Of a stretch of 64,000 nucleotides of DNA, positions 25,896 to 35,846 are shown piece by piece. The translations under genes were made by a program, and so were the position numbers. Location of the stretch: the NCBI RefSeq assembly GCF_000153205.1, contig NZ_CH672427.1:2086541-2150540 (forward strand), given 5' to 3'. The notes below the pieces were generated by a model. That model saw nothing but the letters and a program-made list of their open reading frames with translations, was not told the origin of the DNA and did no database searches. How positions within the stretch are numbered: the stretch's first letter is position 1; every line of letters starts with the position of its first letter. This DNA comes from Nitrococcus mobilis Nb-231. GTDB lineage: Bacteria; Pseudomonadota; Gammaproteobacteria; Nitrococcales; Nitrococcaceae.

Positions 25896-26030
25896 CCGCT
25901 CGTGTTTCGACCGTTCGTCAAGCTCACGGCTCAGCACGAGCGGGCACAAAGTATGGAGCATCAATAGATTAGTCGTTCACCCTGAGCCTTTCGGCTACGC
26001 TCAGGAGAACCCTGCCGAAGGGCGATTATC
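25896..26030. repeat. REP-like intergenic repeat with two hairpins
   Basis: CCGCTCGTG at 25896 pairs with CACGAGCGG at 25935, and CCTGAGC at 25981 pairs with GCTCAGG at 25999. The wording (GTTCACCCTGAGCC, CTGCCGAAGGGCGA) is typical of dispersed extragenic palindromes in many bacterial genomes. It separates the UbiA-like gene from phoB and may act as a bidirectional terminator. Confidence 0.6.
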
Positions 26031-26135
26031 GAATAAGTCAGACGATATGGACTCCCCTCCTCTCTCGACTCCGCGTACCGGCGCCACCCTGGGTCGCGTT
26101 CAATAAACGTTGAACTCTTCGCCGACCGCGCGCGA

Positions 26136-26153
26136 CTGTCATAAAACGGTCAT
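26136..26153 (+). promoter_or_regulatory. Pho box upstream of phoB
   Basis: CTGTCATAAAACGGTCAT has two 7-bp direct repeats (CTGTCAT and CGGTCAT) separated by four A, the standard PhoB operator layout, and ends 47 bp before the phoB start. It indicates autoregulation under phosphate starvation. Confidence 0.75.
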
Positions 26154-26200
26154 TCTAGTAAATTGTAATGCATAGGAGTCTCGCGGGATGCAGGCGAGTG

Positions 26201-26887
26201 ATGGTCAAGATCTTGATAGTCGAGGACGAAGCGGCCATTCGCGAAATGATTGCGATGGCGCTGATCCGGAGCGATTACAGCGTGCACCAGGCCGACTCGG
26301 GAGAGGCGGGCCTTACCCTGCTTGATGAAATCGTACCGGATTTGGTGCTGCTGGATTGGATGCTACCGGGCATGAGCGGCATCGATTTTGCCCGGAGGGT
26401 GAAGCGGCATCCGACCTATCGTGATGTGCCGATCATCATGTTGACCGCCCGTGGCGAGGAGGAGGATAAAATCCGCGGCCTAGAGGTAGGCGCAGACGAC
26501 TTTGTGACCAAACCCTTCTCGCCGCGCGAACTGCTCGCGCGGATCAAGGCGGTGCTGCGCCGGGCGGCGCCGCTGTCCGGCGATGAGCGGATCGAGGTGA
26601 AGGGCTTAACGCTCGATCCGGTGGCCCACCGCGTATGGATCGGTGAGGATACGCTCGAGATCGGCCCCACCGAGTTCCGCCTGCTGCGCTTCTTCATGAC
26701 CCACCCGGAGCGCGTGTTCAGTCGCGGCCAGTTGCTGGACCACGTATGGGGCACCAATGTGTATGTCGAGGAGCGTACCGTGGACGTGCACATTCGGCGC
26801 CTGCGCAAAACGATCGCCGGTCGCGGCCACGATCGCCTAATCCAAACGGTGCGGGGCACGGGCTATCGCTTTTCGACGAAATCGTGA
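26201..26887 (+). CDS. phoB: PhoB-family phosphate response regulator
   Basis: 228 residues from the ATG at 26201; an ATG 11 codons upstream adds an atypical tail. The receiver domain shows the acidic pair after ILIVEDE, phospho-acceptor Asp52 (VLLDWMLPG), Thr82 and Lys104 (TKPFSP). The winged-helix output domain has [34 protein letters not shown] and a final VRGTGYRFS. It would activate phosphate-starvation genes. A Pho box lies just upstream. PhoR normally follows PhoB, but here the next gene is on the opposite strand and no histidine kinase occurs in the window. Confidence 0.93.
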   Translation: MVKILIVEDEAAIREMIAMALIRSDYSVHQADSGEAGLTLLDEIVPDLVLLDWMLPGMSGIDFARRVKRHPTYRDVPIIMLTARGEEEDKIRGLEVGADDFVTKPFSPRELLARIKAVLRRAAPLSGDERIEVKGLTLDPVAHRVWIGEDTLEIGPTEFRLLRFFMTHPERVFSRGQLLDHVWGTNVYVEERTVDVHIRRLRKTIAGRGHDRLIQTVRGTGYRFSTKS

Positions 26888-26948
26888 GGCACGGCCGAAA
26901 TGCCCGAAGCACCAACCCGTCAATGTGTTAGGAGTTGTTCAAGGCCGA

Positions 26949-27509
26949 CTAGATGCCGATGTCCGGGTCAAGCTCCTTATTCTGATGGCTCTGCACGGCT
27001 GAGCCATCACCGCAGCTGGGCCCATGCAAAAAAGTCTTCGTCACATCGATGAGACCGAGACTTTGAATGGTCCGCCGACCCAACAAGATTGGGTAATTCA
27101 TATCATCGCGATCTTCCAGGCTGAACTGCTCTTCGTAAACCGTATCCCCTAGGCAGAGCTTCATAAGAACGACGGGGCGATGGTCTTGACCGCCGGCACC
27201 CTGGACCGTCAAATCGCGGTATAGCGGCCTTTCGAACGTTTTCGATACGATCTCGCCCTTGGCCTCGTCTTTGATCTCGACGGTGAAACGCACCCACTGC
27301 TCACCGTTTTTTTCAAACCCGTCAACGTGTTCAGCGTGCATGGATGAGGTAAGAGCGCCGCTGTCGAGCTTGGCCTTCGCTTCGGCACCCCAGGGCTCGA
27401 TCGTCGCCATTTCCACCCAACCGAAAACACGCTGCTCATCGCCCTCAGCGAAGGCCACGCCGAACAATCCAGCCAGCAAAACGGTAATAATTATAATCTT
27501 TGTTGGCAT
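26949..27509 (-). CDS. RimK-associated retropepsin-like (ATP-dependent zinc protease) family protein
   Basis: 186 residues with a signal peptide (MPTKIIIITVLLAGLFGVAFA). The aspartyl-protease-like motif is AKLDSGALTSSMHA, where family members usually read KLDTGA. The second family segment is YPILLGRRTIQSLGLIDV. Members are annotated as ATP-dependent zinc proteases, yet they look like single-domain retropepsins; the catalytic Asp is present. The signal peptide places this copy in the periplasm. It converges on phoB with about 60 bp between stop codons and no clear terminator. Confidence 0.85.
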   Translation of the reverse strand: MPTKIIIITVLLAGLFGVAFAEGDEQRVFGWVEMATIEPWGAEAKAKLDSGALTSSMHAEHVDGFEKNGEQWVRFTVEIKDEAKGEIVSKTFERPLYRDLTVQGAGGQDHRPVVLMKLCLGDTVYEEQFSLEDRDDMNYPILLGRRTIQSLGLIDVTKTFLHGPSCGDGSAVQSHQNKELDPDIGI

Positions 27510-27840
27510 GATACTTAGGCCTTCAAATTCCGGTGGATCCCTGCCAGCGGCCGCGGCAGCTGGCGCTTCCAGAAGAGACGATTAAGCGAGGTCTCTCTCG
27601 TAGCCGATGATTCCAACCTCGCCATCCTTATCGCCACACTTCGTCTCGTCGATTCAGACATCTGAACCGCGCACTCTTACTTCGGAGAAAATACCTCGTC
27701 GGCGTCTTCATGGCCCATTTTCTCAACAATTGGAGTCTCCGGGAAAATCGGGGCAGTTCAACTAAACCGTATTTCATTGTGGTGCGCACTGCGCCGCTCG
27801 CCTACCGGTGGTCCCCGAACCAATCCGACTCGAGCGCCGC
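27510..27840. other. Intergenic stretch, nothing recognised
   Basis: About 330 bp between two minus-strand genes. It must hold the promoter of the retropepsin-like gene. A short GC-rich stem (GCCAGC/GCTGGC near 27541-27563) is the only structure noticed. Confidence 0.5.
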
Positions 27841-28812
27841 TCAGAATTGATACACGATCTTGGCCCAAACGTAGTCGCCCTCGAGACGCCGCTTGACGCT
27901 CAACTCCGGCAACCAACGCAGCTCGGCGATCAAGTTGCCATTGCTGCCAGGGAGGAAGTAGTTCAGCACTGGACCAACGCCGGCGGTGTGCCCCTTAAAA
28001 TCGCCGTTGACGGCGCCGGCACCGCTGTCACCGCTGATCTGCGTGAGATAGAAACCCTCTGTGCCAACACCGAGAAACCCCGGCCCCAGGGGCAGCAGTT
28101 GCTGAAGGCTTGCCTCCAAATGCCACTGGTTGCCACTCTGGTAGTCGGTCTCCGAATTCTCGGTATTAAACGATAGGCCTGTATGCAGTGCCGCATTAAA
28201 GCCGTTTTGATCATTATTGTAAGAAACCCCGACCGTCGGATCGAAGGTCCAGTAGTTAAGACCGGTATTGGCCAAACGGCCTTCTTTATAGCGGCCGGAG
28301 GGAGCGTAAATTGGCAGAAGAGCGTTGAACTGCCAGTAGTCCTTTTCCCAGGCAAGCATGGCCGGGAGCAGTATGATATCGCCAATACCCGACACGCTGT
28401 CGCTTCGGCTGATACTACGCCGCGGGGTATCGATCCGCCCCTTTACATCCATCCAGACGTATGGCAGAAACCCTCCGGCGCTGTAGCGGGCACCTAATAC
28501 CGTCTGATCCAGCGTATAAAAACCGCCGAACAACAACGCATCCATACGCGCATTAAGCCCGGCCACTACTTCACCCGCCACCGGCAGGCGGCGGGAAGCC
28601 GATGCATCGGCCTCATAGTGCAGGTACGCCGTCTCGGCCACCCAACCGGGTTGGGTGGGTGCCAGATCGATCAGCGTTGCTATAGCCCCTGGCACGTAGT
28701 GTGTGCTGCCATTTTCGGTAGCAAGACTGGGGGTGGCCACAGCAAAGACACAAACGACTGGCAGTGTGCGAAGCAACAATTTTATTAGAGCCTTCCGCAT
28801 GGCAGTCCTCAT
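27841..28812 (-). CDS. Outer-membrane protein of the meta-pathway phenol-degradation (SphA-like) family
   Basis: 323 residues. The N-terminal signal peptide is basic then hydrophobic and ends near PSLATENG; the ATG four codons in is an alternative start. The mature protein alternates in beta-strand fashion, with GIGDIILLPAMLAWEKDYWQF, NYWTFDPTVGVSYN and a terminal Phe (AKIVYQF). These features match the Phenol_MetA_deg family of beta-barrel channels or transporters. No aromatic-degradation genes are nearby, so the substrate is open. The start lies next to a decayed region on the plus strand. Confidence 0.82.
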   Translation of the reverse strand: MRTAMRKALIKLLLRTLPVVCVFAVATPSLATENGSTHYVPGAIATLIDLAPTQPGWVAETAYLHYEADASASRRLPVAGEVVAGLNARMDALLFGGFYTLDQTVLGARYSAGGFLPYVWMDVKGRIDTPRRSISRSDSVSGIGDIILLPAMLAWEKDYWQFNALLPIYAPSGRYKEGRLANTGLNYWTFDPTVGVSYNNDQNGFNAALHTGLSFNTENSETDYQSGNQWHLEASLQQLLPLGPGFLGVGTEGFYLTQISGDSGAGAVNGDFKGHTAGVGPVLNYFLPGSNGNLIAELRWLPELSVKRRLEGDYVWAKIVYQF

Positions 28813-28913
28813 CTACACTACATGGCGGGGTTCCGCCTGGAGAGGGCGGATTTGCGCGGCTAGTGCATCGAAGGCTGCCCCGGCGCGCCGCCGCTGAACC
28901 TGCGCGGCATGTG

Positions 28914-29365
28914 CTGCGTGGCGCCAGGCTCGAAGGTACGCTCTTGCAACACGTCGATCTGGAAGGGGCAAACCTCACCGACACCCAACTGCCCGTGCCG
29001 AGTGCCTGCGGGTGCGGACCCGATCCACGCGCTTCGCCGGCGCCGATCTGACCGGCACCGTGTTCCGTGATGGGCTCCTTAACGAGGCCGACTTCGAGGG
29101 CGCGCACTGCTACCGCAGCCAATGGTTGCGCCGCCGTGTGGACGGCGCGGTGGATCTGCCGCACACTGCACCATAGGCGCTGTACGCGCCGGCCGCAACT
29201 TTTCGTACCCACACGCCAAGGAATGCTGTTCTCGGCGTATTCGACGGTCATATAGGCGCCCTGTTCGCGGCTGCGGCTGCGCCTTCGCCCTCGACGGCCG
29301 CCGCCTCGGCTCGACCTCCTTCGGCGGCACGCTGCGGCTGTGGGACTTGGCGAATGGCAAGCAAT
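28914..29365 (+). pseudogene. Decayed pentapeptide-repeat / WD40 protein gene
   Basis: Three protein-like fragments lie in different frames. LRGARLEGTLLQHVDLEGAN (about 28914-28998) and RFAGADLTGTVFRDG through LNEADFEGAHCY (29030-29176) are pentapeptide repeats, with their A(D/N)L-x-G pattern. DGRRLGSTSFGGTLRLWDL (29272-29361) is one WD40 blade. No frame runs through. It is a remnant of a large repeat protein, broken by frameshifts and deletions. Confidence 0.6.
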
Positions 29366-29677
29366 CCGCACCATTTTTCACTTCGCTGATCGGGCCTGGG
29401 CATCGTTAGACCCGTTGGCCAATCGCATCGTGCAAGTCTCCGGCGAGGCTTGGCGCTGGCTCGGCTGGCTGGGCCGCGATCCCGCCAGCAGGCGCCTCGA
29501 GCGCTACCCCGTTGCAACCCGCGCTCCCTTGCCATGGTCCACAGCCGGCGATCGTGACGGGTAAACCGAAAGGCGCTGACCCAGCCAAAGAAACCGGTAC
29601 CCGCTGACGGCCCGGTATCGACCCCCGCCGCCAGTTCTGCAATCATGCTGTGTCTAAACATCGCCTTCGAAGTACTG

Positions 29678-30736
29678 ATGGCCCGCATCGCAAACCTGAT
29701 CGCCACAGGCCGCTATATTCCGGCGCACCGGGTCACCAATGAAGCGCTGCAGGCTCGCTTCGCCGCCCTGGGGCGAGCCGAGAGCATCGTTAAGCTCGCC
29801 GCGAGCTCCGGTATCCGCCAGCGCTGGTATGCCCCCGATGATTGGGCCACCTCCGATCTGATCCTGCCCGCCGCCCGCCAAGCCTTGGAGCGTGCCGGGC
29901 GCTCGCCCGAGGCAGTGGATCTGATCATCGTCGGCACAGACTCCCCGGACTACCTCACCCCGGCCACCGCCACCGTCGTTCAGGCCAAGCTCGGCGCGTT
30001 CCGCGCCGGCACCTTCGATATCGGCTGTGCCTGCGCCTCGTTCCCAACCGCATTGGCCGTCGCCGCCGGGCTGCTGGCGACCAATCCGGGGCTGCGAACC
30101 ATACTGGTCACCGGCGCCTACCTTATGCATCGGCTGGCTGATCCGGAGGACCCATTGATCTTCCTCTACGGCGACGGCGCCGGTGCCGCCGTTGTGGAGC
30201 CCGGCGACGAACCCGGCTTTCTCGGCAGCGCCTTTCGAGCCGACGGCCGCTACGCCCAACACTGGGGCATTTATGCGGGTGGCACGGCCGAGCCCGCCTC
30301 GCAAGCCGCCGTGCGGGCCGGGCGAACGCGCGTCCGATTGCATGAACGCTACCCGCCCGAAATCAACCATGAAGGCTGGATCGCGCTTGTGCGCACGCTC
30401 GCCACGCAGTGCGGGTTTCGAATTCAGGATGTGGCGCAGGCCATCTTCACGCAGATCAATCAGCGCACAATTTGGGATGTGTGTGGCGCCTTGGGGCTAC
30501 CGGTCACTCGGGCCCATACCATTATGGACAAATGGGGCTATACCGGCTCGGCCTGTCTGCCCATGGCGCTCGATGATGCCATAGAGCAAGGGCTCATCCG
30601 CCCAGGGGATTTGGTGATGATGGTCGGCTCCGGCGTAGGATACAACCTGGCTGGCGTGGCATTGCGGATAACCGAGCAATTGATGGCGCCACAACCGCCG
30701 CGCGCCGGCCAAACTCAAGGGCAGCAAAACCTGTAA
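29678..30736 (+). CDS. Beta-ketoacyl-ACP synthase III-like enzyme lacking the His and Asn of the triad
   Basis: 352 residues from the ATG at 29678. It has the thiolase-fold layout of KAS III. The nucleophile is retained (FDIGCACASF; E. coli FabH has VAAACAGF). Where FabH has HQANLR this protein reads TQINQR, so the catalytic His is Thr. Where FabH has GNTSAAS it reads GYTGSAC, so the catalytic Asn is Tyr. Decarboxylative condensation is therefore doubtful. An acyltransferase or another Cys-only activity is more likely. The gene stands alone between decayed DNA and the NAD-GDH gene. No other fatty-acid genes are near. Confidence 0.87.
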   Translation: MARIANLIATGRYIPAHRVTNEALQARFAALGRAESIVKLAASSGIRQRWYAPDDWATSDLILPAARQALERAGRSPEAVDLIIVGTDSPDYLTPATATVVQAKLGAFRAGTFDIGCACASFPTALAVAAGLLATNPGLRTILVTGAYLMHRLADPEDPLIFLYGDGAGAAVVEPGDEPGFLGSAFRADGRYAQHWGIYAGGTAEPASQAAVRAGRTRVRLHERYPPEINHEGWIALVRTLATQCGFRIQDVAQAIFTQINQRTIWDVCGALGLPVTRAHTIMDKWGYTGSACLPMALDDAIEQGLIRPGDLVMMVGSGVGYNLAGVALRITEQLMAPQPPRAGQTQGQQNL

Positions 30737-30956
30737 GCCACAGCGACCTGCCGCTGCGGTGGCGCCGCATCCGCAGGATACCGCACGGCCGGTGAGCACA
30801 GCCGATCAACCCCACAGCGGCAAATGGTTCACACGGCAGAGTATTGCCCTTGGTAGGCCGGCGAAATATCCTCGATCGTAAGCATCAAGCTCCCGGATGA
30901 CCTGAGTAACCCGGCTCGACGACGAGTACAGGGCGCACGCACGGAGGACCAGAAGT

Positions 30957-33900
30957 ATGAACCAGGGCACCGATAAGGGACAGAAGACCCGTGCGATCGA
31001 GGCCGTGATTGCGCAAGCCCAGGCACACTGGCCGATCGATACGGCGCCGCAGGTCGGGAGCTTCGTGCGCCATTATTTTGCAGGGGTCGCGCCAGAGGAT
31101 ATGGCTATCCGCAGGGTCGACGATCTCGGTGGCATCGCGCGCTCTCACTGGGGACTTGGTTGCACGCGTGAGCCAGGCCAGCCGCTGATCCACGTGTACA
31201 ACCCCGCCCCGGAACAGCATGGCTGGCAGTCCAGTCATACGATTCTCCAGATCGTCACCGACGACATGCCGTTTCTAGTCGACTCTGTGAGCATGGCGCT
31301 CAACGGCCTCGGGCTCACCATCCACCTCGTTATCCATCCGGTGCTGACGGTGCGGCGCGATCAACAGGGCCATCTACAGCAAGTCTGCGAGCCAGCCGAG
31401 CAGCAAGCCACCCGGCACGAGGCGTGGATGCACTTCGAGATCGACCGTCAGACCGAGCCGCAGTGCCTGCAAGAGATCCAGCGGGCCACCGCGGCGGTGC
31501 TGGAGGATGTGCGGGTGGCGGTCGAGGACTGGCAACCCATGCGCGAGCAGCTCGCGCGGGTGATCAGCGGACTGCCTCGAAACCGCCCGCCGGTGGCGGC
31601 GGATGCCCTGGAAGAAGTCTTGGAATTCCTATGCTGGATACGCGACGATCATTTCACGTTTCTCGGTTATCGTCGTTACGATCTATGCCGCAGCCGTACC
31701 GGTGATGAGCTGCGCGCGGTTGCGGACTCCGGGCTCGGTCTACTGCGCCAGACGAGCGCTCACCAACTCTCCAGCAGCTTTGCCGTACTGCCCGAAAACG
31801 TACGCAGCCGCGCCCGCGACCCCGAGCCGTTGATCCTGACCAAATCGAACAGCCGCTCTTCAGTGCACCGCCCCGGCTACCTGGATTACATCGGCATCAA
31901 ACGTTACGATCACGAGGGTGAGGTGATCGGCGAACACCGCTTCCTCGGCCTGTTCACCTCATCGGCTTACAACCGCAGCCCACGCGCGATTCCGTTGTTA
32001 CGGCGCAAAGTCGCGTGTGTTCTCGAGCGGGCCAAGCTGCGTGCCAATAGCCACGCCGGCAAAGCCCTGGCCAACATTCTCGAGACGCACCCGCGGGATG
32101 AACTCTTCCAGGCCTCCATCGATGAGCTATACGACATCGCCCTTGGCATTCTGCACCTGCAAGAGCGCCAGCGGGTGCGATTATTCGTGCGCTACGACGC
32201 CTACCAACGATTCGTCTCCTGCTTGGTATTCGCGCCGCGCGAGCGCTACAACACGGAGATTCGCCAACGCATGGAGGCGATTTTGCAGGAGGCCTTCGGC
32301 GGGTCTCAGAGCGAATTTTCGGTGCAGATCTCAGAGTCGATACTCGCGCGCATCCACTTCATCGTGCGCCTTAAAGAGTCCGGCCGGCCGGCCTACGACC
32401 ACGCGGCGCTGGAGCAAGCGCTGGCCGATACCATGCGTTCTTGGCCTGGCCGGCTTGCCGAGGCACTGCGGGATCATTACGGCGAAGAGACCGGCAATCG
32501 CCTGTTCAATCGCTACGGCAAGGGTTTCAATGCGGCCTACCGGGAAGACACCGACCCACGGACGGCCGTCCATGATATCGAGCTTTTGGAGACGTTGCAG
32601 CAAGCCGGGGACCTCGCCATTCGTCTGTATCGGCCACCGCAGGCCAGGGAGGGCTTGCTGCGCTTCAAGCTCTTTCATGCCGAACGCCCGATCATTCTCT
32701 CCGATGTGCTCCCGGTGCTCGAAAACATGGGCGTGCGAGTCATCGATGAGCGCCCGTATACCATGGAGTGCAGTGGCGAGGGCGTCGCCTGCTGGATCGA
32801 CGACTTCGGACTTTGCTATGCGGGCCCGGGTCAGCTGGAGGCCGAACGTATCCGCGAGACGTTCCAGGAGACCTTCGCCGCGGTCTGGCGCCGCCAGGCA
32901 GAAAACGACGGCTTCAATCGCCTGGTACTTACGGCGGAACTCGCCTGGCGGGATATCGTCATTCTGAGAGCTTATGCCAAATACCTGCACCAAGTCGGCA
33001 CGGCATTCAGCCAAAACTACGTCGAGGATACGCTCGCCGGCAACCCTCAGATCACACCAGAGCTCATCACGCTTTTTAAGGCCAGCTTCGATCCCCGCTA
33101 CCAGGGAGATGAACGCCCCGCAGCCATCGCCGAGCGGATCGAAGGTTTGCTCGAGGCAGTAGCAAGCCTCGATGAGGATCGTATTTTGCGACGCCTGTTG
33201 GCCGCCATCCAAGCCACTGTACGCACCAACTACTTTCGCACCGACAGCGCGGGCAACCCGCAAGATTTCCTCTCCCTCAAGCTCCGGCCACAGGCAATTC
33301 CCCACATGCCCAAACCGGTGCCGGCCTATGAGATCTATGTTTACTCGCCGCGCGTGGAGGGCGTTCATTTGCGTGGCGGCAAGGTGGCGCGCGGCGGCAT
33401 TCGCTGGTCGGAGCGGCGCGAGGATTTCCGAACCGAAATCCTGGGCCTGATGAAAGCACAGATGGTGAAAAATGCCGTGATCGTCCCCGTCGGCGCCAAA
33501 GGCGGCTTCGTGTGCAAGAATCTGCCCGAGGACCGGCAGGCGCTGCCCGCAGAAGTCCAAGCTTGCTATCGAATCTTCATTCGGGGGTTGCTGGATGTCA
33601 CGGACAACATCACCGAAGGTCGCGTGGTACCGCCACCGAATGTGGTACGCCATGATGATGACGACCCCTATCTGGTTGTGGCCGCGGACAAGGGAACGGC
33701 TCGATTCTCGGATTTTGCCAATGAAATCGCTGCCGAATACGATTTTTGGCTATGCGATGCCTTCGCCTCCGGTGGTTCCACAGGCTACGACCACAAGAAA
33801 ATGGGCATCACCGCCCGTGGTGCCTGGGAGGCGGTCAAGCGGCATTTCCGGGAAATGGGCCGGGACGTGCACAGCGAGCCGTTCACCGCGATCGGCATCG

Positions 33901-35840
33901 GCGACATGTCAGGCGATGTCTTCGGCAATGGCCTGCTGCGTTCCCGACAAACACGGCTGATCGCGGCCTTCGATCATCGCCACATCTTTATCGATCCGAA
34001 TCCCAACGCCGAGTCGAGCTACCGGGAGCGGCAACGTCTGTTCGGTTTAGAGCGCTCGAGCTGGGCCGACTACGATCAAACCCTAATCTCGGAGGGAGGC
34101 GGTGTCTGGTCGCGCCATGAGAAATCCATCACCTTATCACCGCAAGTGCAATCGGCCCTGGCAACCCGCGCCGAGCGGCTGACACCGAACGAGCTGATTA
34201 GCACCATCCTGCGCGCGCCAGCGGATCTGCTCTGGAACGGCGGTATCGGCACGTACGTAAAAGCATCGACAGAATCGCACGCCGAAGTCGGGGACAAAAC
34301 CAACGATGCCGTGCGTATCGACGCCGACGAGCTGCGCTGCCAAATCATCGGGGAAGGCGGTAATCTAGGCCTATCCCAGCTCGGACGCGTGGAGTTCGCG
34401 CTCGCCGGTGGCCGCATCAACACCGATGCCATCGACAACTCAGGCGGAGTCGACTGCTCTGATCATGAAGTCAACATCAAGATTTTGCTTAACCGCGTGG
34501 CAGACGAGGGAGGGCTGACCCTCAAGCAGCGCAACGAGCTGCTTATGGATATGACCGAGACCGTCGCAGAGCTCGTACTGCATAATAATTACCGTCAAAG
34601 TGAGAGCCTGACTCTATACCAGGCGCGGGCGCCGGAGCTGCTCGATGAGCAACTGCGTTTCATGCGCGAACTCGAGCACCGCGGACATCTGGACCGTCGA
34701 GTCGAGCAACTGCCGGATGACGAGGGTATAGCCGAGCGCCAAAAAGCCGGCATTGGCCTGACGCGTCCGGAGTTGGCGGTGCTGCAAGCCTACGCCAAAA
34801 TCGACGCCTATGAAACGATTCTGCGCGCCGAAGAGCCTCCCACGGAGCATTTGGCCAGCGAGCTGAGCGATTATTTTCCGCCGCCCTTGCGTGAGCGCTT
34901 TCCCGGCCCGGTGGCCAAACACCCGTTGGGCGCGGAAATCATTGCGACCCAAGTGGCGAACCACATCGTCAATCGTATGGGCAGCACCTTCCTATTCCGA
35001 ATCCGCGCCCAAACAGGGGGTAGTGCTATAAACGCCGCGCTAGCCTATTTCGCGGGCCGCGACATCTATGACTTAAGAGAGCTGTGGCGGGCGATCGATC
35101 GCCTCGACAACCAAGTGCCTGCCGAGTTACAAACCCGCATGCTGCGACGGCTGAGCGATCTCCAAGAGCGCGCGACGCTGTGGCTGCTGCGCAATTTGCA
35201 GGCGCCGATCGATATAGGGGAAACCGTAGCTCGGATACGCCCGGCGATTATTCAGCTCGATGCCTGGCTCGACGAGCTGCTGCCGCAGAGCGATCGTGAT
35301 CGCCTGCACACCGAAACCACCGAGTTGACCCAGGCCGGGGTTCCTCCAACCCTCGCCCGCCAGGTGGCTCACCTAGAACCGCTGTATTCAGCACTGGATC
35401 TGGTAAAGGTCTGCGCGGAGACGAAGGCTAGCCTCGAGCGTGCGACCTGCCTCTATTTCGGCATCGCGACCCATCTGGAGCTGAATTGGCTGCGCGACAC
35501 CCTAGTGCAATTCGAGGCCGTCGATTCCTGGCAGGAACGCTATCGTGCGGGCTTGGAGGACGAATTCTACGTTCAGCTGCGGCTGTTGACCATGCGGGTG
35601 CTCACCAGCGCACCGAGCGAACAACCCCCGCAGGCCCAAATAGCCCACTGGGCTGAGGAATACCGGCCGATCGTGGCGCACTTGCGCGGCACTCTCGACG
35701 AGCTCGAGGGCGCCGCGCAACCGGACCTCGCCATGCTCGGCGTGGCCGTCCAAGAGTTGCGCACAACGGTCCAAGCCGGCGCGGCTCAGAGGCAGTGGCT
35801 AATCCACAATCAGCAACCTTCCGAAGCAAAGTGGGCTTGA
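30957..35840 (+). CDS. Large NAD-dependent glutamate dehydrogenase
   Basis: 1,627 residues, the normal size of the roughly 180-kDa bacterial class. A GGAGG lies before the ATG. The N-terminal half holds ACT-like regulatory segments. The catalytic part has KGGFVCKNLPEDRQ with the substrate-binding Lys, then DKGTARFSDFANEI, FASGGSTGYDHKKMGI and the NAD-binding IGIGDMSGDVFGNG. It deaminates glutamate to 2-oxoglutarate and ammonia in the cytoplasm, feeding the TCA cycle. The hydrolase gene follows 6 bp later and may be co-transcribed. No promoter was identified in the preceding 220 bp. Confidence 0.97.
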   Translation: MNQGTDKGQKTRAIEAVIAQAQAHWPIDTAPQVGSFVRHYFAGVAPEDMAIRRVDDLGGIARSHWGLGCTREPGQPLIHVYNPAPEQHGWQSSHTILQIVTDDMPFLVDSVSMALNGLGLTIHLVIHPVLTVRRDQQGHLQQVCEPAEQQATRHEAWMHFEIDRQTEPQCLQEIQRATAAVLEDVRVAVEDWQPMREQLARVISGLPRNRPPVAADALEEVLEFLCWIRDDHFTFLGYRRYDLCRSRTGDELRAVADSGLGLLRQTSAHQLSSSFAVLPENVRSRARDPEPLILTKSNSRSSVHRPGYLDYIGIKRYDHEGEVIGEHRFLGLFTSSAYNRSPRAIPLLRRKVACVLERAKLRANSHAGKALANILETHPRDELFQASIDELYDIALGILHLQERQRVRLFVRYDAYQRFVSCLVFAPRERYNTEIRQRMEAILQEAFGGSQSEFSVQISESILARIHFIVRLKESGRPAYDHAALEQALADTMRSWPGRLAEALRDHYGEETGNRLFNRYGKGFNAAYREDTDPRTAVHDIELLETLQQAGDLAIRLYRPPQAREGLLRFKLFHAERPIILSDVLPVLENMGVRVIDERPYTMECSGEGVACWIDDFGLCYAGPGQLEAERIRETFQETFAAVWRRQAENDGFNRLVLTAELAWRDIVILRAYAKYLHQVGTAFSQNYVEDTLAGNPQITPELITLFKASFDPRYQGDERPAAIAERIEGLLEAVASLDEDRILRRLLAAIQATVRTNYFRTDSAGNPQDFLSLKLRPQAIPHMPKPVPAYEIYVYSPRVEGVHLRGGKVARGGIRWSERREDFRTEILGLMKAQMVKNAVIVPVGAKGGFVCKNLPEDRQALPAEVQACYRIFIRGLLDVTDNITEGRVVPPPNVVRHDDDDPYLVVAADKGTARFSDFANEIAAEYDFWLCDAFASGGSTGYDHKKMGITARGAWEAVKRHFREMGRDVHSEPFTAIGIGDMSGDVFGNGLLRSRQTRLIAAFDHRHIFIDPNPNAESSYRERQRLFGLERSSWADYDQTLISEGGGVWSRHEKSITLSPQVQSALATRAERLTPNELISTILRAPADLLWNGGIGTYVKASTESHAEVGDKTNDAVRIDADELRCQIIGEGGNLGLSQLGRVEFALAGGRINTDAIDNSGGVDCSDHEVNIKILLNRVADEGGLTLKQRNELLMDMTETVAELVLHNNYRQSESLTLYQARAPELLDEQLRFMRELEHRGHLDRRVEQLPDDEGIAERQKAGIGLTRPELAVLQAYAKIDAYETILRAEEPPTEHLASELSDYFPPPLRERFPGPVAKHPLGAEIIATQVANHIVNRMGSTFLFRIRAQTGGSAINAALAYFAGRDIYDLRELWRAIDRLDNQVPAELQTRMLRRLSDLQERATLWLLRNLQAPIDIGETVARIRPAIIQLDAWLDELLPQSDRDRLHTETTELTQAGVPPTLARQVAHLEPLYSALDLVKVCAETKASLERATCLYFGIATHLELNWLRDTLVQFEAVDSWQERYRAGLEDEFYVQLRLLTMRVLTSAPSEQPPQAQIAHWAEEYRPIVAHLRGTLDELEGAAQPDLAMLGVAVQELRTTVQAGAAQRQWLIHNQQPSEAKWA

Positions 35841-35846
35841 TCGAGT

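Noticed and set aside
28613-29374. 253-codon minus-strand frame over the decayed repeat gene
   Set aside because: Arg/Gly-rich shadow; the plus strand carries pentapeptide and WD40 remnants.
32331-33653. 440-codon frame opposite the NAD-glutamate dehydrogenase gene
   Set aside because: Mirror of a strongly conserved gene; composition is that of an antisense frame.
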